64,000 nt of DNA from Paludibacter sp. (GCA_019163375.1 JAFLKK010000008.1:62001-126000); one strand, 5' to 3'. Counted from the first letter of the stretch, positions 1 through 8,407 are shown. The notes: generated from the sequence alone by a model not told the origin. A program made the numbers and translations.

Positions 1-36
1 ATGTTTGTCCGTAGTATTGATATCTACTAAAAAAAT

Positions 37-44
37 TATCTTTG
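37..44 (+). promoter_or_regulatory. -7 promoter box (TATCTTTG) upstream of ompH/skp gene
   Basis: TATCTTTG at this site followed by GCA matches the Bacteroidota -7 consensus TAnnTTTG. A TTG at 17-19 lies 17 bases upstream, slightly short of the usual 19-21 spacing. The rest of 1-228 is an A-rich stretch with no gene; the start codon at 229 would follow a long leader of roughly 180 bases. Confidence 0.5.
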
Positions 45-228
45 CACTCGAAACATTTGAAAACTGACTTTGAACTGCATTTCAAATATAGATTTCAAAT
101 CATTTTTTAATCAACAAAACGCAAGAACAATCTGATCAAATCAGCCTTGAAAATAGGAACAAACGCAGAAAAAGAACACAAACATAGGATACAATAAAAA
201 AATCACTGATAATTATTAATAGAAAAAA

Positions 229-837
229 ATGCGAATGAAAAACTTATCACTCATTTTAAATGCCGTTTTGGCAGTTGCAGTTATAATCCTTTTTTGGTTG
301 GTACTCGGAAATAAATCGTCTGAAACCGGTAAAAAAGCATTAACAGGAAAAGGAGTTGTCAGTGTAGGTAAATTGCCCATAGCTTATATCAACATTGACT
401 CATTGTTGTTAAATTACCAATTTGCAAAAGATGCAAACGAGGCATTAACGAAAAGACAGGAAGAATCCCGTCTTACCATTAACACCAAAGCTCGTCAATT
501 GCAAACTGAAATGGGTGAATTTCAACGTAAGTTGGAAAACAATGCTTTCTTGAGCCGTGAACGCGCAGAACAAGAACAAGTCCGTCTACAGAAAAAGCAA
601 CAAGAATTGCAGCAGATGGATGGCAAACTTAGTCAGGAGCTGATGCAGGTTCAACAAAAAATGAGCGAGGGCTTACGTGACACCATTACTAAGTTTATCA
701 AGGAGTACAACAAAGACGGAAAGTACGAAATGATACTCAGCAACACCTCAAGTGACAATGTTCTATGGGCATCCAAGGGCTATGACATCACCGAGGAAGT
801 TACAAAGATGCTTAACGAACGCTTCGAAAAGAAATAA
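229..837 (+). CDS. skp: OmpH/Skp family periplasmic chaperone
   Basis: This 202-residue protein belongs to the OmpH/Skp family, periplasmic chaperones that hold unfolded outer-membrane proteins on their way to the BAM complex. An N-terminal hydrophobic segment (about residues 8-27) is a signal peptide or signal anchor with no obvious cleavage box. It is followed by YINIDSLLLNYQ, the first strand and helix of the OmpH fold, and a long charged helical-hairpin region rich in Glu, Gln, Arg and Lys (about residues 70-150). The C-terminus (YEMILSNTSSDNVLWASKGYDIT) carries the typical second strand and the final D-I-T helix start. The ATG at 235 is an equally plausible start. In Bacteroidota such genes often follow bamA; that side lies outside the window. 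A strong hairpin terminator follows. Confidence 0.85.
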   Translation: MRMKNLSLILNAVLAVAVIILFWLVLGNKSSETGKKALTGKGVVSVGKLPIAYINIDSLLLNYQFAKDANEALTKRQEESRLTINTKARQLQTEMGEFQRKLENNAFLSRERAEQEQVRLQKKQQELQQMDGKLSQELMQVQQKMSEGLRDTITKFIKEYNKDGKYEMILSNTSSDNVLWASKGYDITEEVTKMLNERFEKK

Positions 838-870
838 GCACTATGCATTAAAAACAAAAAAGTATTCATC

Positions 871-907
871 AAAAGCGCAACATTCGATATGAGTGTTGCG
901 CTTTTTG
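871..907 (+). terminator. Rho-independent terminator after skp
   Basis: A 12-bp perfect stem (AAAAGCGCAACA paired with TGTTGCGCTTTT) closes an 11-base loop and runs into a T-tract, 34 bases after the skp stop codon. Confidence 0.85.
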
Positions 908-1276
908 TTATATAATAATTGTCCTGTTCTGAAATAGCGTTACAAAAAAAACGTTGTTGAAACAGATCGAACGGTTTGCTGTAATGCTCCTCCTTAGGTA
1001 ATGGTTGGTATAGCATGTAGCCATGCTCCTAAAACTAAAAGACAGCAACCATTATTTGTACAAACTCATCCGATGACTTGAAGTCATCGGATGAGTTCTT
1101 ACATAGATTTCAGCACATCCAAAAATAGGTTTATCCAATATGAAGTTACATTGACATTACAAACCGCACAGAGCGTATTTTTAGGCTTATCACAAGCAAA
1201 CAAACATCCACAGCGCACAAGGTACTTTCAAGTGCTAACTGAGGGCTTAAACGCCGGAAAATGCGACTAAACGCAA
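908..1276. other. Non-coding spacer with an orphan palindrome
   Basis: No convincing gene lies between the skp and rpsA terminators. Short open frames here lack start signals or any recognisable similarity. The one structured element is the 16-bp-arm hairpin at 1063-1097, listed separately. Confidence 0.6.
1063..1097. repeat. Perfect 16-bp palindrome with 3-base loop (REP-like)
   Basis: AACTCATCCGATGACT at 1063-1078 is the exact reverse complement of 1082-1097, with loop TGA. There is no T-tract on either side, so it is not a typical terminator. Its core GACTTgAAGTC recurs in the hairpin at 37224-37256. It could be a REP-like element moved by a RAYT transposase elsewhere in the genome, which is an inference from form only. 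Confidence 0.5.
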
Positions 1277-1310
1277 AACAGGCTGTCCGAAAGATTTCGA
1301 ACAGCCTGTT
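1277..1310 (-). terminator. Terminator after rpsA
   Basis: AACAGGCTGT at 1277-1286 pairs with ACAGCCTGTT at 1301-1310. The loop itself holds a second stem (CGAAA/TTTCG). On the minus strand a T4 run follows. It lies just after the rpsA stop. Confidence 0.75.
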
Positions 1311-1332
1311 TATATAATTATTCAGATCAGAA

Positions 1333-3408
1333 TTATGCTTCTGGAGTTTCTTCCACAGCCGGTGCTTCAGGAGCAACTTCTGCTACTTTAGCTTTCTTTT
1401 CTTTTTTTGCAGCTTTTTCAGCAGCTAAATCCATTTTATCTTTCAAATCAGACAAAGATTGAATATCACCAAGTGTTGATTTTTCTACTGTAGAAGTAGA
1501 AGCTACAACCGGTGCATCTTCTTTCTTAGCACGTTTTGGAGCAGCCTTTTTTACAGGAGCTTCAGTAGCAGTGCTTTCGCCTTTTTCAGCACGTTTCACA
1601 TCTTCGTGAATACGGCTGTGAGAAAGGATAATACGTTTAGCATCTTTGTTGAATTCAATTACTTTGAAAGATAATTTTTCATCAACTTGTGCTTGTGATC
1701 CGTCTTCTTTAGCCAAATGTTTTGGAGTTGCAAAACCTTCAACGCCATATGGCAATGAAACTACTGCACCTTTATCCAACATTTCAACAATTGTACCTTC
1801 GTGAATGCTATCAACAACAAACATTGTTTCTAGAACATCCCAAGGGTTTTCTTCTAATTGTTTGTGACCTAAGCTCAAACGACGGTTTGCTTTGTCGATT
1901 TCAAGAACCTGAACGTCGATTTCTGCACCAATTTGAGTAAATTCAGATGGGTGTTTTACTTTCTTAGTCCAAGATAAGTCAGAAATGTGGATCAAACCAT
2001 CAACTCCTTCTTCGATTTCAACAAATACACCGAAGTTAGTAAAGTTACGTACTTTGGCAGTATGTTTGCTTCCAGTTGCATAACGTTCTTCGATATTTTC
2101 CCATGGATCAGATTTCAATTGTTTGATACCTAATGACATTTTGCGTTCGTCACGATCAAGAGTCAAGATAACAGTTGAAACTTCTTCGCCTACTTTCAAG
2201 AAATCCTGAGCAGAACGTAAATGTTGTGACCAGCTCATTTCTGAAACGTGGATCAAACCTTCAACACCTTGAGCGATTTCAACAAATGCACCGTAATCAG
2301 CCATAACAACTACTTTACCTACAACTTTGTCACCAACTTTCAAGTTTGGATCCAAAGCATCCCAAGGATGAGCAGAAAGTTGTTTCAAACCAAGAGCGAT
2401 ACGTTTTTTCTCATCATCAAAGTCAAGAATAACAACGTTCAATTTTTGATCCAATGCAACGATTTCTTCTGGATGAGAAACACGTCCCCATGATAGGTCG
2501 GTGATGTGGATCAAACCGTCTACGCCACCAAGGTCGATAAATACACCATACGAAGTGATGTTTTTAACTGTACCTTCAAGAACCTGACCTTTTTGAAGTT
2601 TACCGATAATTTCTTTCTTTTGCAATTCAAGCTCAGCTTCGATAAGTGCTTTATGCGAAACAACAACGTTTTTGAATTCGTGGTTGATTTTGATAACTTT
2701 GAATTCCATTGTTTTGTTTACGAATACATCGTAGTCGCGGATTGGTTTCACATCAATTTGTGAACCTGGAAGGAATGCTTCGATACCGAATACATCCACA
2801 ATCATACCACCCTTAGTACGACATTTTACAAAACCTTTTACAATTTCTTGAGTTTCAAGAGCTGCATTTACACGATCCCATGAGCGGGTTGCACGTGCTT
2901 GTTTATGAGAAAGGATTAATTGTCCTTTTTTATCTTCTTGGCTTTCGATGTAAACTTCAACTTTGTCGCCAACTGCTAAATCAGGATTGTAGCGGAATTC
3001 GCTCATTGGCACAACGCCGTCTGATTTGTAGCCAACATTTACAACTACCTCACGTTTGTTAATCAAAATTACCGTTCCTTCAACAACTTCTTTGTCTTTG
3101 ATAGCGTTCAAAGTGTTGTCGTAAATAAGTTCTAGGTCTGCTTTAGAAGCAGCTGTCATGGTAACACCATTTTCATAGGCATCCCAATCAAAATCACCAG
3201 CAGGAACTGGTTTTGGAGCTTTTACTTTAGCTGCAGGAGCTTCTTCAATTACGATTTCTTCTACTGCCGGAGCTTCAGCTACAACTGTTTCTTCAGCTAC
3301 AACTGGAGTTTCTTCAATTACAGTTTCTTCAACTACTGCCGGAGTTTCAATTACGTTTTCTACTGCAGCTGGAATTACTTCTTCTGCAATGTTTTTTTTC
3401 TCTTCCAT
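1333..3408 (-). CDS. rpsA: 30S ribosomal protein S1
   Basis: S1 binds mRNA on the small ribosomal subunit and helps start translation of leaders with weak Shine-Dalgarno sequences. The 691-residue protein contains six S1 (OB-fold) repeats between about residues 105 and 605. The third to fifth carry the clear signature G-x-V-x-x-[IF]-[TA]-x-[YF]-G-[VA]-F followed by GLIH. Unlike the 557-residue E. coli protein, it has an N-terminal extension of about 75 residues made of Glu/Ala/Val/Pro repeats (EEAPA, EETPVV) and a Lys/Ala/Glu-rich C-terminal tail of about 85 residues. Such tails are common in Bacteroidota S1. A TACCTTTG -7 box lies about 75 bases upstream and a terminator follows. Identification is very secure; the function of the tails is unknown. 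Confidence 0.97.
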   Translation of the reverse strand: MEEKKNIAEEVIPAAVENVIETPAVVEETVIEETPVVAEETVVAEAPAVEEIVIEEAPAAKVKAPKPVPAGDFDWDAYENGVTMTAASKADLELIYDNTLNAIKDKEVVEGTVILINKREVVVNVGYKSDGVVPMSEFRYNPDLAVGDKVEVYIESQEDKKGQLILSHKQARATRSWDRVNAALETQEIVKGFVKCRTKGGMIVDVFGIEAFLPGSQIDVKPIRDYDVFVNKTMEFKVIKINHEFKNVVVSHKALIEAELELQKKEIIGKLQKGQVLEGTVKNITSYGVFIDLGGVDGLIHITDLSWGRVSHPEEIVALDQKLNVVILDFDDEKKRIALGLKQLSAHPWDALDPNLKVGDKVVGKVVVMADYGAFVEIAQGVEGLIHVSEMSWSQHLRSAQDFLKVGEEVSTVILTLDRDERKMSLGIKQLKSDPWENIEERYATGSKHTAKVRNFTNFGVFVEIEEGVDGLIHISDLSWTKKVKHPSEFTQIGAEIDVQVLEIDKANRRLSLGHKQLEENPWDVLETMFVVDSIHEGTIVEMLDKGAVVSLPYGVEGFATPKHLAKEDGSQAQVDEKLSFKVIEFNKDAKRIILSHSRIHEDVKRAEKGESTATEAPVKKAAPKRAKKEDAPVVASTSTVEKSTLGDIQSLSDLKDKMDLAAEKAAKKEKKAKVAEVAPEAPAVEETPEA

Positions 3409-3483
3409 TTCTGAAAAATTGTTTTTTTAATTACTAATAAATTAGTAGGTTAGACATTATGATGACTTTACGAAATACGGGCG

Positions 3484-3491
3484 CAAAGGTA
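3484..3491 (-). promoter_or_regulatory. rpsA: -7 promoter box for rpsA
   Basis: On the minus strand this reads TACCTTTG (then GCGCC), matching TAnnTTTG. It lies about 75 bases before the rpsA start, giving a leader of about 70 bases. No TTG was found at the expected upstream spacing. Confidence 0.5.
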
Positions 3492-3658
3492 CAACTTATT
3501 TATGAAATTACATCCTGTAAAATGCAGATTATTTCAACTTCTGTTTAAATAAAATAGCGTTTCGAAAATTCCTTTTCAAAACGCTACAATTATATTCATT
3601 TCCAGATACTTATAATGACAAAATATCTGGATACAAAAACAGATTTACAAACTACTGC

Positions 3659-4363
3659 CTATTTTTTAGGTTTATGTTTCAATGCTTGTTTAATAGCTTC
3701 CTTCGCCAACGGCTCCATTACATCATACCCTTTAGCTGTGCAATGCACGCCATCGTAGGTCAGTTCGGCTTTCAATCCATGACGTTCGTCGGCCATTGGA
3801 GTGAAATAATCCAGATAAATAAATCCTTTTTTCTCGCAGTAAGATTTAATCCAGGCATTTAATGTTACAATTTTCTCGGCCGGCTCTAGTCCCGGTTTCC
3901 ATGGATAATCATAAGCGGGCAAAACCGACGACAGCACCACACGAATGCCATTCGCATTGGCCAACTCAGCCATCGAAGCCAGGTTATCTTCAATCATCTC
4001 GAGGGTGGAAGTACCGGTGTTTCCGGCAATATCATTCGTTCCGGCAAGAATTACAACTACTTTTGGTTGAAGCGCAATTACATCCTGACGAAAACGAACC
4101 AACATTTGTGGAGTAGTTTGACCGCTAATGCCACGATTCACATACGGATTTTCGGTAAAAAACTTAGGGTGAGTATCTTTCCAACCTTGTGTAATGGAAT
4201 TACCCAGAAACACAACACGCTTATCACCCTTGTCAGGAGTACCCAGCAAGGCGTTATCAGCACGAAAGCGATTTAAATTAGGCCAATCCTGAGCGTTTGA
4301 ATTAAATACCGAAAGTAAAAAAGCACACATTAACAGCACTTTTAGAGTAGAATTTTTCTTCAT
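3659..4363 (-). CDS. Secreted SGNH/GDSL-family hydrolase
   Basis: This 234-residue protein has a cleavable signal peptide (MKKNSTLKVLLMCAFLLSVF, ending near SNAQ) and the SGNH-hydrolase blocks in order. Block I is FLGNSITQGW (nucleophile Ser), block II is NRGISGQTT (oxyanion Gly), block III is ILAGTNDIAGN (oxyanion Asn) and block V is YDGVHCTAKGY (Asp-x-x-His). It is therefore expected to be an exported esterase, for example deacetylating a carbohydrate or acting on lysophospholipid. The substrate cannot be told from sequence. It stands alone between rpsA and the zinc-ribbon gene. A TAATTTTG-like -7 box reads on the minus strand at 4390-4397. Confidence 0.88.
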   Translation of the reverse strand: MKKNSTLKVLLMCAFLLSVFNSNAQDWPNLNRFRADNALLGTPDKGDKRVVFLGNSITQGWKDTHPKFFTENPYVNRGISGQTTPQMLVRFRQDVIALQPKVVVILAGTNDIAGNTGTSTLEMIEDNLASMAELANANGIRVVLSSVLPAYDYPWKPGLEPAEKIVTLNAWIKSYCEKKGFIYLDYFTPMADERHGLKAELTYDGVHCTAKGYDVMEPLAKEAIKQALKHKPKK

Positions 4364-4404
4364 ATTTGTATATTTGATTTTATATGCTGCAAAATTAACG
4401 AAAA

Positions 4405-4833
4405 CTATTTGATTTCCGACATTAATATGGTCTGAATCGGCACATTTTTATTGTTTTCAATCTTCAACATACAATTTTGTATTCGCTTCCGGAATTTCCA
4501 ACAAGTCATCTGATTTAACCCCAGCTGATCAGAATAATTGTAGGACGACAAATCATTTCCGAGCACACAAACGTTGTATGCAATATAGAATGCCTTATTG
4601 ATGGGAAACTTTATATTATGAAAAATGGTATTGGCCGCAGCCGACTCCTCTTTTTTACAACGGGTACATCGACGGGAAAACGGAGTTTTGCCATCACAAT
4701 AGTTTGTATGACCACATTTTCGGCACACAAAACCACCCTCCCACTTTACATCGGCTATGAATTTCAAAACTTTTTCGCTGTCATCAAATAATTGGTGAGC
4801 GAAATCCGGTAAAATTTCTTCTTTAAATATCAT
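4405..4833 (-). CDS. Orphan zinc-ribbon protein (IS1595-type N-terminal domain)
   Basis: The 142-residue product has CRKCGHTNYC followed by RRCTRCKKEES, that is two CxxC knuckles of the zinc ribbon found at the N-terminus of IS1595/ISXO2-type transposases, then the helical NTIFHNIKFPINKAFYIAY segment that normally joins it to the DDE nuclease. The nuclease domain is absent, and no inverted repeats or nuclease remnants lie next to it. It is therefore either a domesticated DNA-binding protein or a short remnant. It has its own well-formed promoter (4876-4905), divergent from the rhodanese operon, which favours a retained regulatory role. That role is an inference. Confidence 0.7.
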   Translation of the reverse strand: MIFKEEILPDFAHQLFDDSEKVLKFIADVKWEGGFVCRKCGHTNYCDGKTPFSRRCTRCKKEESAAANTIFHNIKFPINKAFYIAYNVCVLGNDLSSYNYSDQLGLNQMTCWKFRKRIQNCMLKIENNKNVPIQTILMSEIK

Positions 4834-4875
4834 ATTATCAATACATTTTACTTATTCAAACAACTAAATCGACTG

Positions 4876-4905
4876 CAAAGATAATAAAAATTTTAGTGAT
4901 ACCAA
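4876..4905 (-). promoter_or_regulatory. Promoter of the zinc-ribbon gene
   Basis: On the minus strand TTG (4905-4903), 19 bases, then TATCTTTG (4883-4876) fits the Bacteroidota consensus TTG-N19-TAnnTTTG exactly. It overlaps the first of two direct repeats shared with the opposite promoter. Confidence 0.75.
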
Positions 4906-4924
4906 TATAATTTATTAGTGATAC
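4893..4924. promoter_or_regulatory. Direct repeats TTAGTGATAC, 22 bp apart, between divergent promoters
   Basis: TTAGTGATAC occurs at 4893-4902 and again at 4915-4924, a 22-bp (two helical turns) spacing, each followed by an AT-rich tract of similar composition. The pair lies between, and partly overlaps, the -33 elements of the two divergent promoters. This arrangement is typical of an operator bound by a dimer on one DNA face. The binding protein is unknown; the neighbouring zinc-ribbon protein is one candidate. Confidence 0.5.
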
Positions 4925-4926
4925 TA

Positions 4927-4956
4927 TTGTAATATAGAAATATTCCTTTACCTTTG
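4927..4956 (+). promoter_or_regulatory. Promoter of the DUF2892-rhodanese operon
   Basis: TTG (4927-4929), 19 bases, then TACCTTTG (4949-4956), an exact fit to TTG-N19-TAnnTTTG. The first gene starts at 5047, leaving a leader of about 85 bases. Confidence 0.78.
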
Positions 4957-5046
4957 CAACGAATTACAAAACCAACGGCCTCCGACAATTACCGGACAAG
5001 CTATGTAGAAAAATAAAAACAGATAACAAAAAACAATTAAAAACTC

Positions 5047-5259
5047 ATGAACATGAAAGCAAACGTAGGAATCATCGATAGGGGAATGAGGATATTAGCA
5101 GCCTTCGTAATTACCGTTCTGTATCTTACACAGATTATTACCGGAACATTGGGTATTGTATTATTAGTACTGGCAGTACTATTTATTCTTACAGGATTAA
5201 TTCGATTTTGCCCGCTGTATCTGCCTTTTGGAATAAATACATGGAATAAGAATAAATAA
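5047..5259 (+). CDS. DUF2892 (YgaP-type) inner-membrane protein
   Basis: This 70-residue protein has the DUF2892 pattern seen in the membrane half of E. coli YgaP. MKANVGIIDRGMRILAAF opens the first hydrophobic helix, the second helix runs LGIVLLVLAVLFILTGLIRF, and it ends in CPLYLPFGINT, the conserved C-P-x-Y-x-x-x-G-x-x-T tail. In YgaP the membrane domain is fused to a rhodanese; here it is a separate gene directly followed by rhodanese genes, which supports a shared sulfur-transfer or sulfide-handling role. An additional start at 5053 (second Met) is possible. Confidence 0.85.
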   Translation: MNMKANVGIIDRGMRILAAFVITVLYLTQIITGTLGIVLLVLAVLFILTGLIRFCPLYLPFGINTWNKNK

Positions 5260-5346
5260 AATGATGCATCAATATTTAATTCGACTCACTTAACTATTGT
5301 TTTAAAAAGATTATTAGACACTTAATTATAAAATCAATAAAAAATT

Positions 5347-5736
5347 ATGAAAACAAAATTATTATTACCTGTACTTGTCTTGCTGTTTTGCTCATTTACA
5401 ACTATTACAGCACAAAATAAAGTGTCAGTAAGCTCAAAACAAGTAAGTTCAATGCTTCTGAAAGATAAAAAAATCATTGTTTTGGACGTTCGAACTGCCG
5501 AAGAATTTAGCTATGGTCATATTAAAGGAGCATTAAACATCGACATTCGCCAACCGGATGCGTTTAGTAAAATAGATAAGCTCAATAAAAATGCAAAATA
5601 TATAGTTCATTGCCGTACAAACCACAGAAGTGGAATTGCAGTGAATCACATGATACAGAGTGGATTTAAGAACATCTATCAAATGATGGATGGCTGGTCT
5701 GGCTGGTCAATGAATAATTTACCTGTTCAAAAATAG
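5347..5736 (+). CDS. Exported single-domain rhodanese
   Basis: This 129-residue protein starts with a signal peptide (MKTKLLLPVLVLLFCSFTT, cleavage near TAQ) and consists of one rhodanese domain: VLDVRTAEEFSYGHIKGALNI, then the active-site loop HCRTNHRSG with Cys89 as the predicted persulfide carrier. The loop reads C-R-T-N-H-R-S, with Asn where most single-domain rhodaneses have Gly. It should act in the periplasm, transferring sulfane sulfur. It lies 87 bases after the DUF2892 gene and 26 bases before the CoA-disulfide-reductase-like gene, in the same operon. Confidence 0.88.
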   Translation: MKTKLLLPVLVLLFCSFTTITAQNKVSVSSKQVSSMLLKDKKIIVLDVRTAEEFSYGHIKGALNIDIRQPDAFSKIDKLNKNAKYIVHCRTNHRSGIAVNHMIQSGFKNIYQMMDGWSGWSMNNLPVQK

Positions 5737-5762
5737 AAATACAAAGATAAAAAATTGAAGAT

Positions 5763-8045
5763 ATGGAAAAGATTGTAATTATTGGCGGAGTAGCCGCCGG
5801 CGCAACAGCTGCAGCCAAAGCTCGCCGCATTTCACCAACAGCTCAAATAACCATGCTCGAAGCAGGGCCGGACATTTCATTTGCCAATTGCGGATTGCCG
5901 TATTTTATTGGCGGCGATATTAAAAGTCGCTCGAAATTGATTTTACAAAGCCCCGAGAGCTTCAAAGAACAATACGATGTAACCGTGCATGTCAACACCA
6001 GAGTAACTGCTATAGACAGAACAAGCCACCAAATTGCCACCACAAATTCGGAAACCGGTGCCCAGACAACAGTTGAATATACAAAATTGATCCTGGCACA
6101 AGGCGGTCGACCCATCACTCCTACTCTACCCGGAGCTGATTTGGAACATGTGTTTACACTTTGGACATTGGAAGATATGGACAAAATTGCAAGTCATCTG
6201 AACGATAAGCATCCAAAAACAGCAGTGGTAGTGGGTGGTGGATTTATAGGTCTGGAAATGGTGGAAGCATTGGTAAAACGAGGATTAAAAGTAAATGTGG
6301 TGGAAATGATGCCGCATGTAATGGCCATTATGGAAGCCGAAACTGCCGGATTCATTGAAAATGAAATGCTTTCGTACGGAGTTGGAATTCACACAAGTGC
6401 GGGAGTAACTGAAATCACTCCAAAAACAGTGAAACTCGACAACGGCAAAACAATCGATGCAGATATGGTATTGCTTTCTATCGGCGTGCGCCCTACTCTG
6501 CAACTAGCAAAGGATGCAGGTTTGGAGCTTGGTGAAGCCGGTGGTTTATTGGTAAACTCGCAATTACAAACCAATGATCCCGACATTTATGCAGCCGGCG
6601 ACATGGTTGAAATTGAACATCGGGTGAACGGAAAGAAAGTACGCATTCCGCTTGCCGGTCCTGCCAATCGCCAGGGAAGAATTGCGGCAGAGAACGTACT
6701 TGGAGGTCATCACGAATACAAAGGTGCTTTGGGAACTTCAGTGGTTCGTGTTTTCGAAGCAGTAGCCGGAACTACCGGACTGTCGTTGAAACAAGCCAGA
6801 GCATTGGGCATTGATGCGGATGCGGTGGTGGTTCACAAAGAGCATCACACCTCCTACTATCCCGGTGCGGAAACAGTTACAGCACTATTGGTATACGATC
6901 GCGAAACCGGCATCATACTCGGCGGACAAACTGCAGGGTACAAAGGTGCCGATAAACGATTGGATATTATTGCCACCGCAACTGCTGCAAAACTAACCAT
7001 ACATGATATTGCAGATGTAGACTTTGCTTACTCGCCACCCATTGGCACAGCCAACGATGCCATCAATATGGCGGCATATACGGCAGAAAACAGACAATCG
7101 GGGTTCAGTCCTTCTGTAACTGCCTCGGAACTGGACGGTTATGTAGAAGGTAAAAATCCTGTTTTTGTAGATGTGCGCGATGTGTTTGCATTTGAAAAAA
7201 GCCATATCGAAGGAGCTATTCATTTACCGCTGGAATTGTTATCACAAAAACTAAATTCATTACCAACCGATCGATCCATCATTGTTTATTGCGAAATGGG
7301 TAAAAAAGCCCACCAGGCACTTCGAACCTTGGTTGGAGCAGGCTTTAAAGATGTGACCAATGTTTCAGGTGGACATACTTCCTTGCAACGCCATGCAAGA
7401 GCCATGGGATTCAAAAATATTAGCCTTGAATTACTGCCTGTAGCATCAAAATCGCTTACAGAAGAGGTGGAGAAAGAGGAACAAAAAACTGAAAGCAAAA
7501 AAGCCGAAGATAATGGAACATTAATTGTAGATGTACGCACGGTTCAGGAATTCAATACCGGTGCTTATCCCGGAGCTTTGAATATACCACTGGATGATGT
7601 AATGCAACGACGTAATGAATTCGGCAATGATTTGGCTCGTGAAATTGTGGTCTATTGCGCTTCTGGTGGCCGATCGGCTTATGCGCAACGTCAATTAATA
7701 CAATTGGGATACACGAATGTAAAAAATGGTGGAGGTATATCAGCTATGATGGCAAGCAGAAATGCTCAATCGTCGGCTACAACATCAACCCCTTCAAATC
7801 AGCCCCTCATTGTAGATGTCCGCTCACCGCAAGAGTTTTCGGGTGGTGCATATCCGGGAGCTGTAAACATCCCGTTGGATGAATTGCAAATGCATATCAA
7901 CAAACTTGGCAGTCCGTCACGCGACATTACACTTTACTGTGCTTCAGGTGCACGGTCGGCGTATGGTCAGCGTATTCTGCAACAACATGGATTTACTAAC
8001 GTAACGAACGGTGGTGGAATCATGCAAATGATGAGCAGAAGATAA
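5763..8045 (+). CDS. CoA-disulfide-reductase-like flavoenzyme fused to three rhodanese domains
   Basis: The 760-residue protein has an N-terminal pyridine-nucleotide-disulfide reductase part (about 1-445). It shows the FAD motif IGGVAAGATAAAKARR, the active Cys43 in FANCGLPYF as in CoA-disulfide reductase and NADH-dependent persulfide reductase, the NAD(P)H motif VVVGGGFIGLEMVEA and the FAD-binding IYAAGDM. Three rhodanese domains follow. The first (about 455-550, CEMGKKA, Cys510) is a weak match to the active loop. The second (Cys632, CASGGRS) and third (Cys726, CASGARS) have complete CxxGxRS loops. Family members with one rhodanese reduce CoA or protein persulfides to sulfide; three in a row is unusual. 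The two C-terminal domains resemble each other closely, suggesting internal duplication. It is probably cytoplasmic. Confidence 0.9.
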   Translation: MEKIVIIGGVAAGATAAAKARRISPTAQITMLEAGPDISFANCGLPYFIGGDIKSRSKLILQSPESFKEQYDVTVHVNTRVTAIDRTSHQIATTNSETGAQTTVEYTKLILAQGGRPITPTLPGADLEHVFTLWTLEDMDKIASHLNDKHPKTAVVVGGGFIGLEMVEALVKRGLKVNVVEMMPHVMAIMEAETAGFIENEMLSYGVGIHTSAGVTEITPKTVKLDNGKTIDADMVLLSIGVRPTLQLAKDAGLELGEAGGLLVNSQLQTNDPDIYAAGDMVEIEHRVNGKKVRIPLAGPANRQGRIAAENVLGGHHEYKGALGTSVVRVFEAVAGTTGLSLKQARALGIDADAVVVHKEHHTSYYPGAETVTALLVYDRETGIILGGQTAGYKGADKRLDIIATATAAKLTIHDIADVDFAYSPPIGTANDAINMAAYTAENRQSGFSPSVTASELDGYVEGKNPVFVDVRDVFAFEKSHIEGAIHLPLELLSQKLNSLPTDRSIIVYCEMGKKAHQALRTLVGAGFKDVTNVSGGHTSLQRHARAMGFKNISLELLPVASKSLTEEVEKEEQKTESKKAEDNGTLIVDVRTVQEFNTGAYPGALNIPLDDVMQRRNEFGNDLAREIVVYCASGGRSAYAQRQLIQLGYTNVKNGGGISAMMASRNAQSSATTSTPSNQPLIVDVRSPQEFSGGAYPGAVNIPLDELQMHINKLGSPSRDITLYCASGARSAYGQRILQQHGFTNVTNGGGIMQMMSRR

Positions 8046-8071
8046 ATTACTCACTTACAAACTAACATAAT

Positions 8072-8386
8072 ATGATATCAACATTAAAAAAATTATTTGG
8101 TTTCGGACCGGCAACAGATTACGCTGAGTTAGTAAAACAAGGTGCCATTGTTCTTGATGTTCGCAGCAAAAGCGAGTATGCATCAGGACATATCAAAGGT
8201 TCGATAAATATTCCGGTGGAGCAATTGAGCAAGAATCTCAACAAACTTAAGAATAAAAATCAACATATTATTACTTGTTGCGCTTCGGGTATGCGCAGTG
8301 CTTCGGCTAAAGGCATTCTATCATCAAACGCCTATGTAAATGTGTACAATGGTGGTGCATGGCATAGATTGAATCAAAAAATCTGA
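8072..8386 (+). CDS. Small cytoplasmic rhodanese
   Basis: A 104-residue single rhodanese domain without signal peptide: VLDVRSKSEYASGHIKGSINIP and the active loop CCASGMRSA, with Cys70 the likely sulfur carrier in a canonical CxxGxRS arrangement. It starts 26 bases after the triple-rhodanese fusion and ends the operon before a strong bidirectional terminator. It probably passes sulfane sulfur between partners of the same operon; the actual donor and acceptor are not visible. Confidence 0.9.
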   Translation: MISTLKKLFGFGPATDYAELVKQGAIVLDVRSKSEYASGHIKGSINIPVEQLSKNLNKLKNKNQHIITCCASGMRSASAKGILSSNAYVNVYNGGAWHRLNQKI

Positions 8387-8407
8387 TTCAATAGTTGATA
8401 CAAAAAG

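Noticed and set aside
1146-1376. 76-codon minus-strand open frame overlapping the end of rpsA
   Set aside because: It overlaps the rpsA terminator and coding end, has no start signal and no recognisable pattern.
4405-4833. Active IS1595 insertion sequence
   Set aside because: Only the zinc-ribbon domain is present; no DDE nuclease, terminal inverted repeats or target duplications were seen.
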